Shown in pieces: positions 24,117-51,515 of a stretch of 64,000 nucleotides of DNA. This DNA is from Ascidia mentula (Eukaryota; Chordata; Ascidiacea; Phlebobranchia; Ascidiidae), in contig OX387202.1 of assembly GCA_947561715.1 (NCBI GenBank), positions 15,761,001 through 15,825,000 of the forward strand. Reading direction: 5' to 3'. Position numbers and translations under genes: made by a program. The notes under the pieces are model-generated. The model did not search any database, was not told the DNA's origin, and saw only the letters and a program-made list of their open reading frames with translations. Within the stretch, counting starts at the first letter, position 1, and each line of letters starts with the position of its first letter.

Positions 24117-27100
24117 ATGTTTAAAACCGGACTCTACTGTTTGGGTCTTTTGTTGTTTGTGTCTTTTGCCGCAGCGGAAAGGAAAGAGGATCAGCATTTT
24201 CCAAGAAAAAACGGAGTTCTGATTTTGGACGATCATTGCTTTTTCGCAGCGTTGCTGAAATACAAATTCGTGCTTGTTTTTTACTGTAAGTTGTTTTTAA
24301 CTCGAAGGTTGTCGTAAAAGTGTTAACTTGTCAGTTTATTTATAATTGGTCAAATCACACAGAAAGAAACTATCTTGTGTATAATTATACAGAGTGTCTT
24401 TCTGTATGATTTGTCTGAATATTAGCTGACTTTTTCTGTTGGCAACGGCGGCAATATTAGCTGGATTCTTTTGTTTGTTTATGATTTTAAACAATGGCTT
24501 AACAAAGCATTCTTTACTACAGCTCGTCTTCAAATTCTTTTTTTAACAATTGAATTTCAAGGAACACAGCAGATTTTTAACACGGGTATTTCACAGATGA
24601 CAAAAGCAAGGAAAGTAACAGTGCTGCTGAATTTATCCCCAAAATTGAAGCAAAACTCCTCGCTGAAAACCCCGACGTCCACGTGGCAACGTTGGACGCC
24701 GAAAAGCATTCGGAAAGTCTGCGAAAATTCCCTGTGTACGAAATGCCTGCTTTCAGGCTTTTCAAAAACGGCAGAAAGTTTGATTACCACGGTACTATCA
24801 TATTCTACAGTATAGGCCGTATCAGTCCCTTGTTGTTTGATTGGTATTTTGTAGTGTATTGGCACTTTTTGAGACCCACTATTTAATACTATTTTTGTTT
24901 TTTAAAAAAGGTTTTTAAAGAAGGTTTCATCAGACGACATGTTTACATGTTAGGAAAATGGACAAAACATTTTGAAAGTACATTGTTATATTGTACTTGA
25001 CATGCTCACTTACAGGGGAAAGTTTATAAAGCGGCAAACTGCGGTAAAATGCAGTACATTGGTCTTAAAGTTGATCTGTTTACTCCTCAGGAACAAAGAC
25101 AGTGGAGCACATTCTTACTTGGATCAATCTGGCTATGAACGTTCCAATTCAAATCAACATCCCAAAAGAATTGGACGACCTGCGGGAAACAACTTGCGTC
25201 ATAGTTGGCTGTTTTCCCGGGGTAACTAATTATTTGTGTAGATTAGTGCAGTATTTTTCAACCTTTTTGAGCCACGGAACACTACTTTTATCAAAATAAT
25301 CTTGCGAAACACCAAATTGTTGGAAGTACTTCGGCATTGGTACTTAACCAGCAACAGGCTCGCGCTAATTTACATTCTTATCATTACAAAACGAATCTTA
25401 TTGTTTCACAACAATGGAACATCCAAACTGGTGATAGTGGATGATTACTGTCATATAAAAAGTGATTTTCGATCCGTGTTCTACAGAACATCAGTCAAAC
25501 TAATAAATTTCTTGCGGAACACCTGATGAACTTTCACGGAGCACTGGTGTTCCGCGGAACACCGGTTGAAAATCACTGGATTAGTGGTTCTTAACCTATG
25601 AGTTAGACAGCGACATTGTGAGGATTCCACGGAGGTCCTTTCTGCTACGTCTTTTAACCTTGTCCTGTAAAACTTTGAAATTGTCGCAGGTATTGCCACA
25701 TGTAGCTCTTAACGCCAAGTAAAACACGTCCACACGGTAGTCACTTACAAATAGAATGAATCGTAGACAATGACCGTCGAATGCTGTTACAAGTGACTGT
25801 ATTACGTCACAAGCTCAATTACTGTTTAAGCGTCAACAACACATGTATGCAAAAGATATAGTGCGACTATATATCACTTTCAAATACAAATATTTATCCA
25901 ACTTTGGTCCAAGTGGAACGGTTTGCTTAGAGTGCTTCTCTATTGCACACTGCAATTCGGTCGCTATAACATATTCTTATTGTTTTTCCTTTTGTTTTTT
26001 ATGATAATTGTTCCAGGTTCGATTTGGGCTTTGAGGTTTAGAACCACTCCAGTTACACTGCATATGAAAATGCATAGGCTAATGTGACTTACCTGTAAAC
26101 AACTATATGTATCTATTTGACGACCGAAAAGTCCAAAACCATTACGAGACTTTCAGCATCCAAAATGCAAATGCTTGACGCTTTGCAGCAAATCGATTTA
26201 AGAAAAACATTCCTTCCACTTATACAGTCCAACATTTCTCGCAGGGAAAACCCGAGGACGCAATGGTAAACTTCAAAAAAGTTAGTGAATATTTCGTGTA
26301 CGACCCCAGGATGATGTTGCCCCGTTTCGCTGTGGTTACTTCGGCGAGCATAGCCAGGAGTTTATCCCTCAGCAGCGGTTCGGTGACCGTTTTCAAAAAG
26401 GCAAGTTGTATTTTTTCTACCAAACACATCTTTGGTGTGCTCTGTAGTACTTAGAGACTCTTTTACAGTTATCAGTGGTTTGTCTCGCGGGCTTAATAAG
26501 TTCTACATATTTTGGTACAAATAAAAAGTAAAATAATCTCCCAAAGTTATACAAGAGAAAAACCCAAGTCATTGGTCGTTACGTTGCTTCTGATATATAT
26601 ATAAATATGTATGTATTCCGCCTACGATCCATCAGTATCACTAAAAAACTCGTTTTTTTTGTTACAGTTCGAGGACGGCGAAAAATCTGTTTACGATGGC
26701 GACGCGACGTATTTTGACAAACTGTTGAAGTTTGTGGAAGAAGAAACGACTCCGGTTGTTTTGAAGCATGATCAAGTCGGGGTAAATATTACGCGTGGTT
26801 TTCCAAAAACAATGCACCATAAAATTAATCAAATGATTTACCGCGCCATATAATGTTGTAAGTGTTGGAAAGAACAACTTTTGAATTATGGTTTACGATA
26901 AAAACTCTGCAGGTAGAATGCAATGCTGTTGTTAATTTACAGCAATTTCTGAGCTTGATTTATTAAAAAGATAATGTTTTAATTAGTGTATATCTTCTGT
27001 ATTACAAAAAAAACACGCCGACGATTTACGGCGTCCAAATTCTTTATTATTTTTGATGCAATAGAACTTTTTGCACATACATACTGTTTAAACGGAAAAT

Positions 27101-30100
27101 TGATTGCTGCAGTACAACAGTCGCTTGCACGATTCCACCATAGAATATCATCATATTCTCTTTTACTCGAGCAAAGATCGAAACTACAGGCAGACATTCA
27201 ACAACTTCAAGCAAGCCGCCAAAAAGTATCAACAAAAGGTAGCACTTGTGTGACAGGAAATAGTAAATGTTACAGCGGTTTAAATGAGCTCATTTTTGAA
27301 AAGATTTATTTGGAAAGTGCGACTAGATGTTAAAAGAACCTATAACCAAGTCACATATATAAGCAAGTGGAGCCAATAATACGGTTTTTGTGAGCTGCAT
27401 ACAGATGTCCAAAGTGGAAGTTTGGTCGGCAAAGTCGTCTAAGAGTCACACCAAGCTGCACTGATGAGACCTTATAGGTCGAAACAGTGGCCATCTGTTT
27501 GCAGCCACATAACTTAACCAAGTTCTGTAAAATGTCATTGCAATTTGTCCTGTTATAGTTATACAGTGTCGATAAACTCAAATACATTATCACAGGACAG
27601 CAAGGTCCTCTTCGTTCACGTTGATTCGTCACACGAGAGAATCAGTCAGTACGTTGGTTTCTACCACGTAGACCCGGATAAAGATCTGCCGTGCAACCGT
27701 ATGACGAAGATCGACAAATACCACTCTCGTTTCGTACCCTCTAAAAAGGACTTTTCCACTGAGGCCTTTGTGAGGTTTACCGATGACGTCATGAACGGCA
27801 AAGTGCAGGTGACATCATCATTCGAGATTTAAATGAAAATGGCTTTTAAAACTGCGATTTAATTTTTAATCTGGGTGTTTTGAAAATTAGGAGTTTCTTA
27901 AACCATTGTTTCTCAACCTGTGTGTCATCGCCCAATGGTAAACTAAAGCACGGTTTTTGTGTGTCCATGTAAATAATAGATTTGAACACCAAGAATTAGG
28001 AAAGATTATCCAAGCTAGCTAACCGTCCCAACCCATCACCTCCCAGTGCGACTGGCTGCTATGACCGTGATTTTCCGTAAGGAAATCGCCTTCACATGTA
28101 CTCCTGACTAGATAACCTTTATGGTTTTATCGGTGCTCAGGCCACTTTACGCTCGGAGACCTGACAAGGCTATTAAAGTTTTTATTACGGAAATATTCAA
28201 CCAGGCTTATATTCTCCACAGAGAAACATAAGAAGCGATCCTTCCCCTGCCGACTGGAATAACTACGATGTGAAAATCATCGTCGGTTCGACCTACGACA
28301 AATTCATACGCGACGAGAAGCGAGTGGTCTTTATGATTTATTGTGAGTTGTGCTAGTCGTTTGAATCAGAAAAATTGTGAATTTGCAAAATGAAATTGCG
28401 AATTTTCTATACAATCCTACTTAAGAACTGTTGTAAGTCTGTAAGTGATATAACTTACATATTTCAATTTTTGGCTTGGTTTGAGTTCTAATAAGATTGA
28501 AATATTCAAAAGAGCGTTTAAAAATAAGGTCAAACTTTGTTACCTATAGGTATAAATTAGTCATAAGAAACCCATAAAAAATTTGCTACGGCATGAATTC
28601 CCTTGACCTTTATGTAATGGATTTCCAAACAAACTCCGACAACACATATGCAAGCGCGACTACGCACTTTATGTGAGCGTCAATATTGTTACAATTTTGA
28701 AATATGTTAGAGTTAGAATATTAGAGTTATAATTTAAAGTAGTATTTTCATTTATTACCAAAGCAGCAGTTGCCTTGTTCACTCCTGACCGTTAACAATC
28801 GCACAGGTTTCTATGTTACATAGACTTATATGTAAATTGCATATGTCGACCTGTTATGGTGACGGTGCTTTAGCATATACCTAATGGCCTCGAATACTTG
28901 CAGACGTTCTCGACAACGATGCATGTTCAACCGCCTTGGGTGTCTTCAATCAACTCGCCAGAGAAATGAGATCGAATCAGACGTTGCTGTTTGGAAAGAT
29001 GGACGTTGCAACAAACGACGGAGAAATCGACGTTCACGTTACTTATCCCACCTTCAAGTTGTTCAGGACAAACGGAGAGGTGTGAATGGATGTGATTTTG
29101 TAGCAAATTAAAGCTGAGTTGCAGTGTATATACTAATTTTTCATCTCGAAAAGAGAATAATTTTGTTTGATGTAACGTAGTTCTGTTCCGCGGTGTCCCG
29201 TGAGGAAATCATTTGTATCAGGAAACCTATCTTAGTTTTCCTCATTACAGCCGGCATCCTTGACATATTCAACCGATTTGACAAAAATCGGGCCCCGCGA
29301 ATCTATAAAAAGCTGTGTAGTTACCATAGAAACCAAAATACGTCACAGTTTGCTTACGTAATTTAAGTACAGTTGTACCTGAAAATTTTCGGCAACCCAC
29401 GCAAAGCTCTGTTATGACATTAAAAAGGATGCAATTTTACACACACATGCAATGTCAATTCTTTTTTCTCAACTTTTCTTTCAAATTTACTGCCTGCAAC
29501 CTCCCACGCGCAAACTGCACCTTTGCCTAGCAAAATGTTGAAAATACTGATTTTGTGCAGGTGACGAAGTACCGTGGAGACGTCAACCTCGGGGCAATGA
29601 AGGCTTTCATCGAAACGGGGGGAGTCACCCACATGGGGGTAATGTACTGCATGTTATTGTGTTGAATTGCACGTAGGTGAACTACGGGAAGGCAGGGGGA
29701 TCACTGATAAATATCGGGAAACGTTATTTGATTAGCTTTAGGGTACTTATGAAAGACTATGTAGCAAACATCTTACAAACGGTATAATAGCGGCAATTGC
29801 GCAGTTGCTGTATATAAAAGTGTTTCCTTGGACTAAAAAAAATACGTAACTTCGATTCATAAATCAATAGCGGAAATAAAACAGCAAATTGAGACACATT
29901 TTTTTTCAAATTTAAAAGTATAAAGATTCCTCTTTGCCTATAGAATCATAGAGAGCTGGTGTATTGTATATATCTCCTCTCTCCTGACTAAACAAAAACA
30001 ACAGGTATCATTTTTTACACACTTTGCAAAACCTGTTATGGAAACAAAGTAGCGATATTTTTTCTTCACTGCTTTGAAATCATTAAGATTTCCTCTTGCT

Positions 30101-31070
30101 CATAGAATCCTGACGAACACCACGGAGGTGCGGAATACGACTTCTCGTGGCATGACAAGGCTCATCCAGTCGACGACTGGAGGGATGAGGAAGAGAGGAA
30201 GAAGAAATGGGCAGAAGAGGAAAAAGAGTTCCTGGAGAAAGCAGTCGAACACCAAGTTGGTAAGTATGGGGAGATTTTCATCTTAACCAAGGTATCTGGA
30301 ATATCATTGTCCCCATCGTCTTCTCGGTTTGCTGTAAGTTTCGGGACAATCAGATATGTCATAAAAACATGGTTGTCAAAACAATGTTAAAATTTGAAAG
30401 ATGACGGCATAGAATTTCGACAACCCCTCCCCAAAAAACAAGCATCATAATGAGGCAACACAAATCGTACAAAAGTCCCTCTAAGAAATGAGTAATCGTA
30501 AGTTTCCAATCAATCCATGGCTTTAGAACATCTCGACTTATTGCAACGAAAACTGCTTGAACTGTTGCATTTCATTAAGTTGCAGACAATAGTGCGCACT
30601 GTTTTTGTCTGTAAAGGTGTTATCAGCGACTGGTGACAGTGCTGCGGCATGTCGCACTTAACCACATTTTTAGCGTATGTATGAATTGTTAGCTATCTGC
30701 ACTTTTGTAACAGGTGTACTTATACTGTGTAGACGTTTTAACCAACTGTGTTCATATCTTAATGTAGTGTCACTATTAATGGACTAGGTATGTCTGGTTA
30801 GAACTACTAAAGGAAAAACAAGCCTTGGTCACTGAGAGTTCATAATCTGTAGTTACGCAACGCTATAAAGCCGCAGTCAAAAGAACCAACGTGCAACTTT
30901 TATTTGCAGGCGAGGAGCCACACGACAATCCCAAATACAAAGAAGAACATCCGTTGCATCATCTGGACCCGGACGAAAGAGATCCAGAACATATGGATCC
31001 AAAGAAGCACGCCGACTTCGAGAATCACCCATATCAAGATGAGGTGGTGGAGCACCATCACGAACTCTAA
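24117..31070 (+). CDS. PDILT: Non-catalytic protein disulfide isomerase, PDILT-like
   Basis: This is a probable ER-lumen chaperone of the PDI family. Twelve exons close to 594 residues (human PDILT 584): 24117-24285, 24597-24791, 25091-25221, 26245-26400, 26668-26781, 27113-27238, 27605-27808, 28222-28342, 28904-29079, 29561-29638, 30106-30259, 30910-31070. A signal peptide (1-20) precedes a-b-b'-a' thioredoxin folds. Aligned without gaps to the PDI box FYAPWCGHC, domain a has SKES (60-63) and domain a' has NDAC (410-413). Both active sites therefore lack the nucleophilic cysteine, as in PDILT (SKQS, SKKC). The tail is rich in His, Asp and Glu and ends HHEL, an ER-retrieval signal. Intron 4 has a GC donor, and the exon 7 acceptor is weak. 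Calsequestrin is the main alternative, but the a' domain argues against it. Confidence 0.85.
25249..25578. mobile_element. hAT-type MITE with 8-bp target duplication
   Basis: The ends are inverted: CAGTATTTTTCAACC at the left and GGTTGAAAATCACTG at the right. GATTAGTG flanks the element perfectly on both sides (25241-25248 and 25579-25586). Eight-bp duplications and CAGT...TTCAACC ends are hAT hallmarks. The element is about 330 bp with no coding capacity, in intron 3 of the PDI-like gene. Internal GGAACAC motifs near both ends extend the inverted repeat. Confidence 0.85.
27455..27505 (+). ncRNA. Hammerhead ribozyme (type I, 51 nt)
   Basis: All parts of the consensus occur in order. Stem I is GCTGCA (27455-27460) paired with TGCAGC (27500-27505). 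The core is CTGATGA (27461-27467). Stem II is GACC-TTATA-GGTC (27468-27480). The GAAA box (27481-27484) supplies A15.1. Stem III is ACAG (27484-27487) with CTGT (27495-27498) around a 7-nt loop. The cleavage triplet is GTT, so scission would fall between 27499 and 27500. It lies in sense in intron 6 of the PDI-like gene, inside a repeat whose other copies are decayed. Hammerheads are known from Ciona and from small retroelements. Confidence 0.8.
28000..28160 (+). repeat. Dispersed repeat copy in PDI-like intron 7
   Basis: This is the partner of 1740-1935 in opposite orientation. Just upstream, at 27898, CATTGTTTCTCAACCTGTG resembles a hAT-type end, so a composite of old elements is possible. 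Confidence 0.35.
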
Positions 31071-31285
31071 GGGTCCTCCACTTCAGGAGAAGAAATCCGT
31101 GTCTTTTTTGCATCCGGCTCCTTCGCAGCGTCAATTTTCTTGGTTATCGCCTGTCCGCACGCCTTTTGCATCGCCGCAACCGCTTTTCTCAAATCCCCAA
31201 CACTTGCGCCATCGACCGGCACCTCGAATTCTTCACTTTCGCCGTCCGGTGTCGCTAGAGTACCCCGTATCACTTTACAATCCAT
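31067..31285 (-). CDS. Small acidic protein, possibly KEOPS subunit GON7
   Basis: This is an intact 72-residue single-exon frame starting MDCKVIRGTLATPDGES. A compact beta-strand start, a helix DLRKAVAAMQKACGQAITKK and a disordered acidic tail give the size and layout of GON7, the small partner of OSGEP/LAGE3 in tRNA t6A synthesis. I recognise this by layout and a few residues only, so the name is tentative and no symbol is given. Its stop codon overlaps the stop of the convergent PDI-like gene (31067-31069 against 31068-31070). The upstream flank is CpG-rich, as expected of a housekeeping promoter. Confidence 0.5.
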   Translation of the reverse strand: MDCKVIRGTLATPDGESEEFEVPVDGASVGDLRKAVAAMQKACGQAITKKIDAAKEPDAKKTRISSPEVEDP

Positions 31286-32839
31286 AACACTTTCGCCCTA
31301 TTTTCTACGGCCTGGTTAAAACTGCAATAATAAATTTTAATTGGTGTTAATATAGTTCTGTTGTAGTATGACGTCAGCCCCGGCATCGCGACCACCTAGT
31401 TTTTTCCAACAACACAAGGACTCAAAAATTTAAAAAAATCTATAGAGCCAGTCTTAGCCAACCAGCAAAAAAGTCACTGTATCTTGGGCGTAAAGATTGC
31501 AAACAATCTAAACAAACTCTCATGAAAAAATGTATCTCTGCGTTTGACACCAGGGACGCACTTAAAGCTTCGTCCGGCGTTGATTTTCACAGAGAACAAA
31601 CACTTTTTGCGCGGACTTCGAGACCCGACGTTCCAAAGCAAAAGAAACGGGGGCTCGAAATCGCGCAGAGATGAAAACATTACCACAATTTCCTCTCAAC
31701 AAAAGGCATTCGTTTCTCGTTTGTGGTACTTTTGTATTTTGTACACAACGCTACGACCGAACGACGCAACGGGAAAAGGGAGCGGATTCCAGGGACCATC
31801 GCGGACGCCGCCTGTACAAACGGATGAGCGCGCCACGACCAGGCGTGACGTCATCAATCGTCACGCCGCGCGCCGAGGGAATAGGAATAGAGCAATTGCA
31901 CAATACAACGGTACAAGCATTTCGCATAAACGCGCGCGCGTTGCGGTTAAGTTGCGGCCTGTGGGGGGGGGGGGGGACCGCGGAACCCAACGCTGCGCAA
32001 AGCGACACCCATAGCAATAGGAACACAAGTAATTACAGAGTGCGAGTATTTTAGCTAAGCGAGGAACGGCGACGCGTAGGGTGTGTGGAGGAGAGGTGTA
32101 TAGCACCCGAAAGTATGAAACGCGCGATGCTGTATTACTCGAGAGGCCGCGCGCTTATATATTAGAAACATACGAAGATGCGAAAAACCAAACGCGAGCG
32201 AGGGTCGCGTTGCTTGGCAACAGCGCTCGCGACGCCATTGTGACGTGGCGCTGCATAGCTGGTAGACAACTGTACAAGGTGGGCCGAATATTTTTTTACG
32301 AATCTACATAAATATTTATATAGCGATGCGAAGGTCTGTCGATGGCGGGGATGCGGTATTTGGCAGCGGTTGTGTGCGTGCCCTGGTGTATTCGATTTTT
32401 GACCAGTGAAGCAGCTTCAAAGGGGAACCGACGCCCGCCCACATTATAATATTATTAAAGGGTAACGCGTGGATTAGGTTCGGCCGAAGTTAACACGCTC
32501 GCTTAATGTATATAACAACGTGGGGCATAAATTAATATGATGGAATATTGTCTTGACCGTGGACACGCACGCAAATTCCCCGCAAGTGCGAAATCCTCGC
32601 TTCATACGAAGTATATATAAAATTATAGCCTTCCAAACAAACAAACAAACAAACATAACAATGTACAAAAAAGTGCCGCGCGCGGCGCACAGTTCGCGAA
32701 AATCCGAGCACTGACGTCACCAAATCAATGACGTCACGCGAAAGGTTTGAAAATTGTCGTAACAGGGCCTCGTGCTGTGGCTTGCATCGGACGCCCTGAT
32801 TTCGAACGGGGGCGGTGACGTCACCCTTGTGTTGTGACG
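31286..32839. other. GC- and CpG-rich intergenic region
   Basis: From about 31540 to 32500 the sequence is much richer in CG dinucleotides (many CGCG) than the rest of the window, and it contains a G run at 31964-31973. Long overlapping open frames on both strands here follow from low stop-codon density and do not resemble proteins. A CAAA-type simple repeat lies at 32630-32655. It could be the promoter of the small minus-strand gene or an unrecognised transcript. Confidence 0.4.

Positions 32840-32842
<3 letters not shown>
32712..32842. promoter_or_regulatory. Cluster of four TGACGTCA (CRE) palindromes
   Basis: Perfect CRE octamers occur at 32712, 32729, 32816 and 32835. The last one overlaps the ITCH stop codon. 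CREB/ATF proteins bind this palindrome in animals. Position at a 3' end makes a distal enhancer role possible but unproven. Confidence 0.4.
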
Positions 32843-48481
<15,639 letters not shown>

Positions 48482-49555
48482 TCTACTTGTATCATGTTTT
48501 CAAATCAGATCCATCTATAAAGTTCCTAACAACCTTGGTTCAACAAAAAACTTAGTTGAGAATATTAGTACCAATGCGTTTTGTGGAGACAATACTACAC
48601 AGTGCTAAAAGAAATCAAATTAAACACAAACACGAAAGCTAGTTGTTGTGGTGATAATTTAATAATTTTACCTGTTATATGGGAATTACATAATTTATAC
48701 TGCATTGAATGAGTGGGTTTCATACATTTGTTTACAGATATAATTGGCAAAAAATTACAATTCGGACAAAAAATAACGGATAATTATTCATATGTTTTTT
48801 CCGACAAGCGAAATACATTTGTGCCATGAGAAAAGAAATAGTTTTACAACTTCCTTTTTAACAAAATCAATCACCATAGTGGCAGAGTACATTATGTAGT
48901 ATTATTTTCGGGCAATAAACAAGATCATCTTGTATCTAACAAATGCTTTTGATTCCCAGAATTAGTTGATTTACTAAAGTTTGTTGTTTTTGTTTAAATA
49001 CTACATACTTTCGCAAACAACGCTGTGTCCAACTACGACATTACTACAGCTGAACAATGGCCCAGCATCCAACATTTTACGAGCCATATCGTCACATAAT
49101 CTCTATCGTTATACAATACATATCGTCACATAAAGAAACTAACGATTGTAAAAACATTTTGAAAGGTCCAAGACCAATGGCTGTCACAACCATACAAATT
49201 CCTCCGAGGCATTTTTTCGGCTATGGGTTCGTGTTCGCAAAACCTGATAGCAGCCGAACCCCTTCTTGTAACCAAGCCCTTCGTAATTTCTTTCAACAAA
49301 CAAATTGCAAGTCAGCTGACAATCATGACGAGGCGGTCACGTGACCGCGTCAGCCAAATCAAATAAATGGTTGGAAAACTTGCCTGACAAAAGCAGTTCT
49401 TCAAATCCTCATCGAAAGTGTTTTATCTATCTGTGCTATTACGGAAGTTTGCCTAAAAAGATAATTTTAGACAAACCGTATGATTTCTATGCATTGACGC
49501 GCATTCCCTGACCCGGAAAGCCGGGTCACTAGCAGAAAATAATTTTTTTTATTGG
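48482..49555. other. ITCH 5' flank and speriolin 3' flank
   Basis: The 1.07-kb spacer contains no recognised gene. At 49333-49348 it has a 16-bp perfect palindrome around GTCACGTGAC, an E-box of the USF/MITF/TFEB type. Confidence 0.5.
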
Positions 49556-51515
49556 TCACCAAACGAGCAACGACTTTTTGTCAAAATTTGAAAATAAAAC
49601 TAAAGCGTCCAGTAAAATCAACGCGTCATACGTGTATTCGGGATCCAAAGTATTGAGCATCGTGGACTTAACGTAATCAGGTTGTTGCAAGCTTTCAAAG
49701 GCGGGCGAGTTTTTACTTGGGTTGATTTTAAGAACCCCGAACTTATTTACCAACATTTCTGAAAATATTGGGTGGTATTTTGGGTTGTAGCCAACGTTGA
49801 GTTGCAAAAAGTGAAACAGGTCGTTCCGTTTTTCGGTCAGCATCTGTCGTTTCTCGTGGTCGATTTTCCCTGTTTCGAAATCTTCAGTGTATTCCGAAAT
49901 TTTCTGTGTTATGTTCCGTACTGTAAAACCGTACAGGCGCTTGCGGTAGGAAAAAACGTGTTGCAAGATTCGGCGATCGAGCTGGAACGCTATTTCTCCG
50001 ACCAGCCGACGAGCCGCTTCATCGTGCTTATCCAAAGCCTTTCTGAAAACCATAACTGTCACAGGTAGCCTATTAGGCAATTTTTCTGCACAACTATAGA
50101 ATGCGTATAATTAACAGTGTGTCCGCTATTCAGTTAGTAAAACGTAGTATGATGGAGGTTATGTTAATGGCATGACCTTCAGTAGGCCACAGTGACGTCA
50201 TAAAATAAATTTTAGCAAAGGTACGTCAAAAATTAGATTTTAACAACCCAAAATGAATTTGGCTACATTTGTGAGTTAAGCAATTCTGGGTTATTCTTTC
50301 CCACTAAATACTAAAGGACAATAAGTGATTGTGACGTCAAATACACTATCGGTTGTTCATTAATAGTGTGTCAGTCGTTCAGCAGTTAGTAACTAACCTA
50401 GTAAGATGGATTTTATGTTAATGACATGACCTTCAATAGGCCACAGTGACGTCATAAAATAGATTTTAGCAACCCAAAATGAATTTGGCTACATTTGTGA
50501 ATCAAGCATTTCTGGGTTATTCTTTCCCACTAAATACTTAAGGACAATAAGTGATTGTGACGTCAAATACACTATCGGTTGTTCATTAACAAGCCCTTCT
50601 TTACCAGTCTTCAGGAAATTTGCTCCTGGGGCTAATTTGGAATATGACGTACGTGACGTCTTTGCCAACGTTTGGGTGCTAGAAGCGCCAACGATTATGT
50701 GACATCACTCCCAAACGTTTATGTTATGTGATACCGTACCATCACCCAGTACAACTGGTCACGTCAGTACGATATCACAAACAAATGTTTGCTATTCTAA
50801 TAAAGCAGTTGAAAGGCAATGCCTACCAAAGTCAAATTGTCGAAAATTTCCTTCGCAAACCCGGAGTCAGCAAGTCGTGGAAATAAATAGACCTTATAGT
50901 CCAGGCATTATAAGAACAAAGAAACAAGCATACCTCAAGCTTTGAGCGTTTTGCCCAGGTACATTATTTTTGGGTGGAAAAGTGCTGGTGTTTGTAAAAG
51001 TCGTTTGATCATCCGCAGGTCGATATAAAGGAATTTCATCGATGCCATACGACTCGTGTACTGTGTGTGGTTTTGAAGTAGTGTTGTTATAGGAGGAGTC
51101 AATAGTTGTTTCATTTTTTTCAAACGGAAGGGGCTTGAATGTGGTTTCTAACAAAAGTTGCAAATCGTTATATTTTCCTGCTTACGAGTGTAAATCTCAA
51201 ATGTTACGCAGAAAACTTCGTACCGAAAAAGGATATTTCGTTTTCCTTGTCTAACGATGTAAGTTTAGGAGTTGTGCCGTCGGTTGCCTTCTCCAGTGCC
51301 TCAGTAGAATTTGTTTTGCTTTTCTGCTTCAACGAGGTAAAGGACAACTTTTCGATTTCGTCTTCAAGACGTTTGTTCTCCTCGACCAACTCTTGTAGCT
51401 CACTTTCTGGTGCCAACTCCTTGAAACTATCCGATAAGTCCATGTTGGCCTTTTTGGCTTTAATTTGATCCACAATAGTCCTTGCGATTGCTTGCAGAGT
51501 TTGCAATGGGAACAT
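49556..51515 (-). CDS. SPATC1L: Speriolin-like protein (SPATC1/SPATC1L family)
   Basis: In mammals this family marks sperm centrosomes and the head-tail junction. Three exons, 51224-51515, 50934-51147 and 49556-50069, join to 339 residues (human SPATC1L 340). The N-terminal coiled coil reads LQELVEENKRLEDEIEKLS. The C-terminal speriolin domain has RRLVGEIAFQLDRRILQHVF then RLYGFTVRNITQKI, the family hallmark. The middle is a low-complexity linker. The first donor (G|GTACGA) and last acceptor (CTAATAG) were chosen by frame and are not strong. Whether it is closer to SPATC1 or SPATC1L cannot be told by eye. It diverges from HAPSTR1 across 549 bp. Confidence 0.85.
50112..50600. repeat. Tandem duplication of about 245 bp with CRE sites
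   Basis: Two direct copies (about 50112-50360 and 50361-50600) share long near-identical blocks such as AATGAATTTGGCTACATTTG and GTGACGTCAAATACACTATC. Each contains two perfect TGACGTCA sites. The second copy lacks a short piece near AAAGGTACGTC. It lies in the last speriolin intron. Confidence 0.85.

Noticed and set aside
31544-32106. Arg-rich overlapping frames on both strands
   Set aside because: Long frames are expected in a CpG-rich stretch with few stops. They conflict with one another and show no domain.
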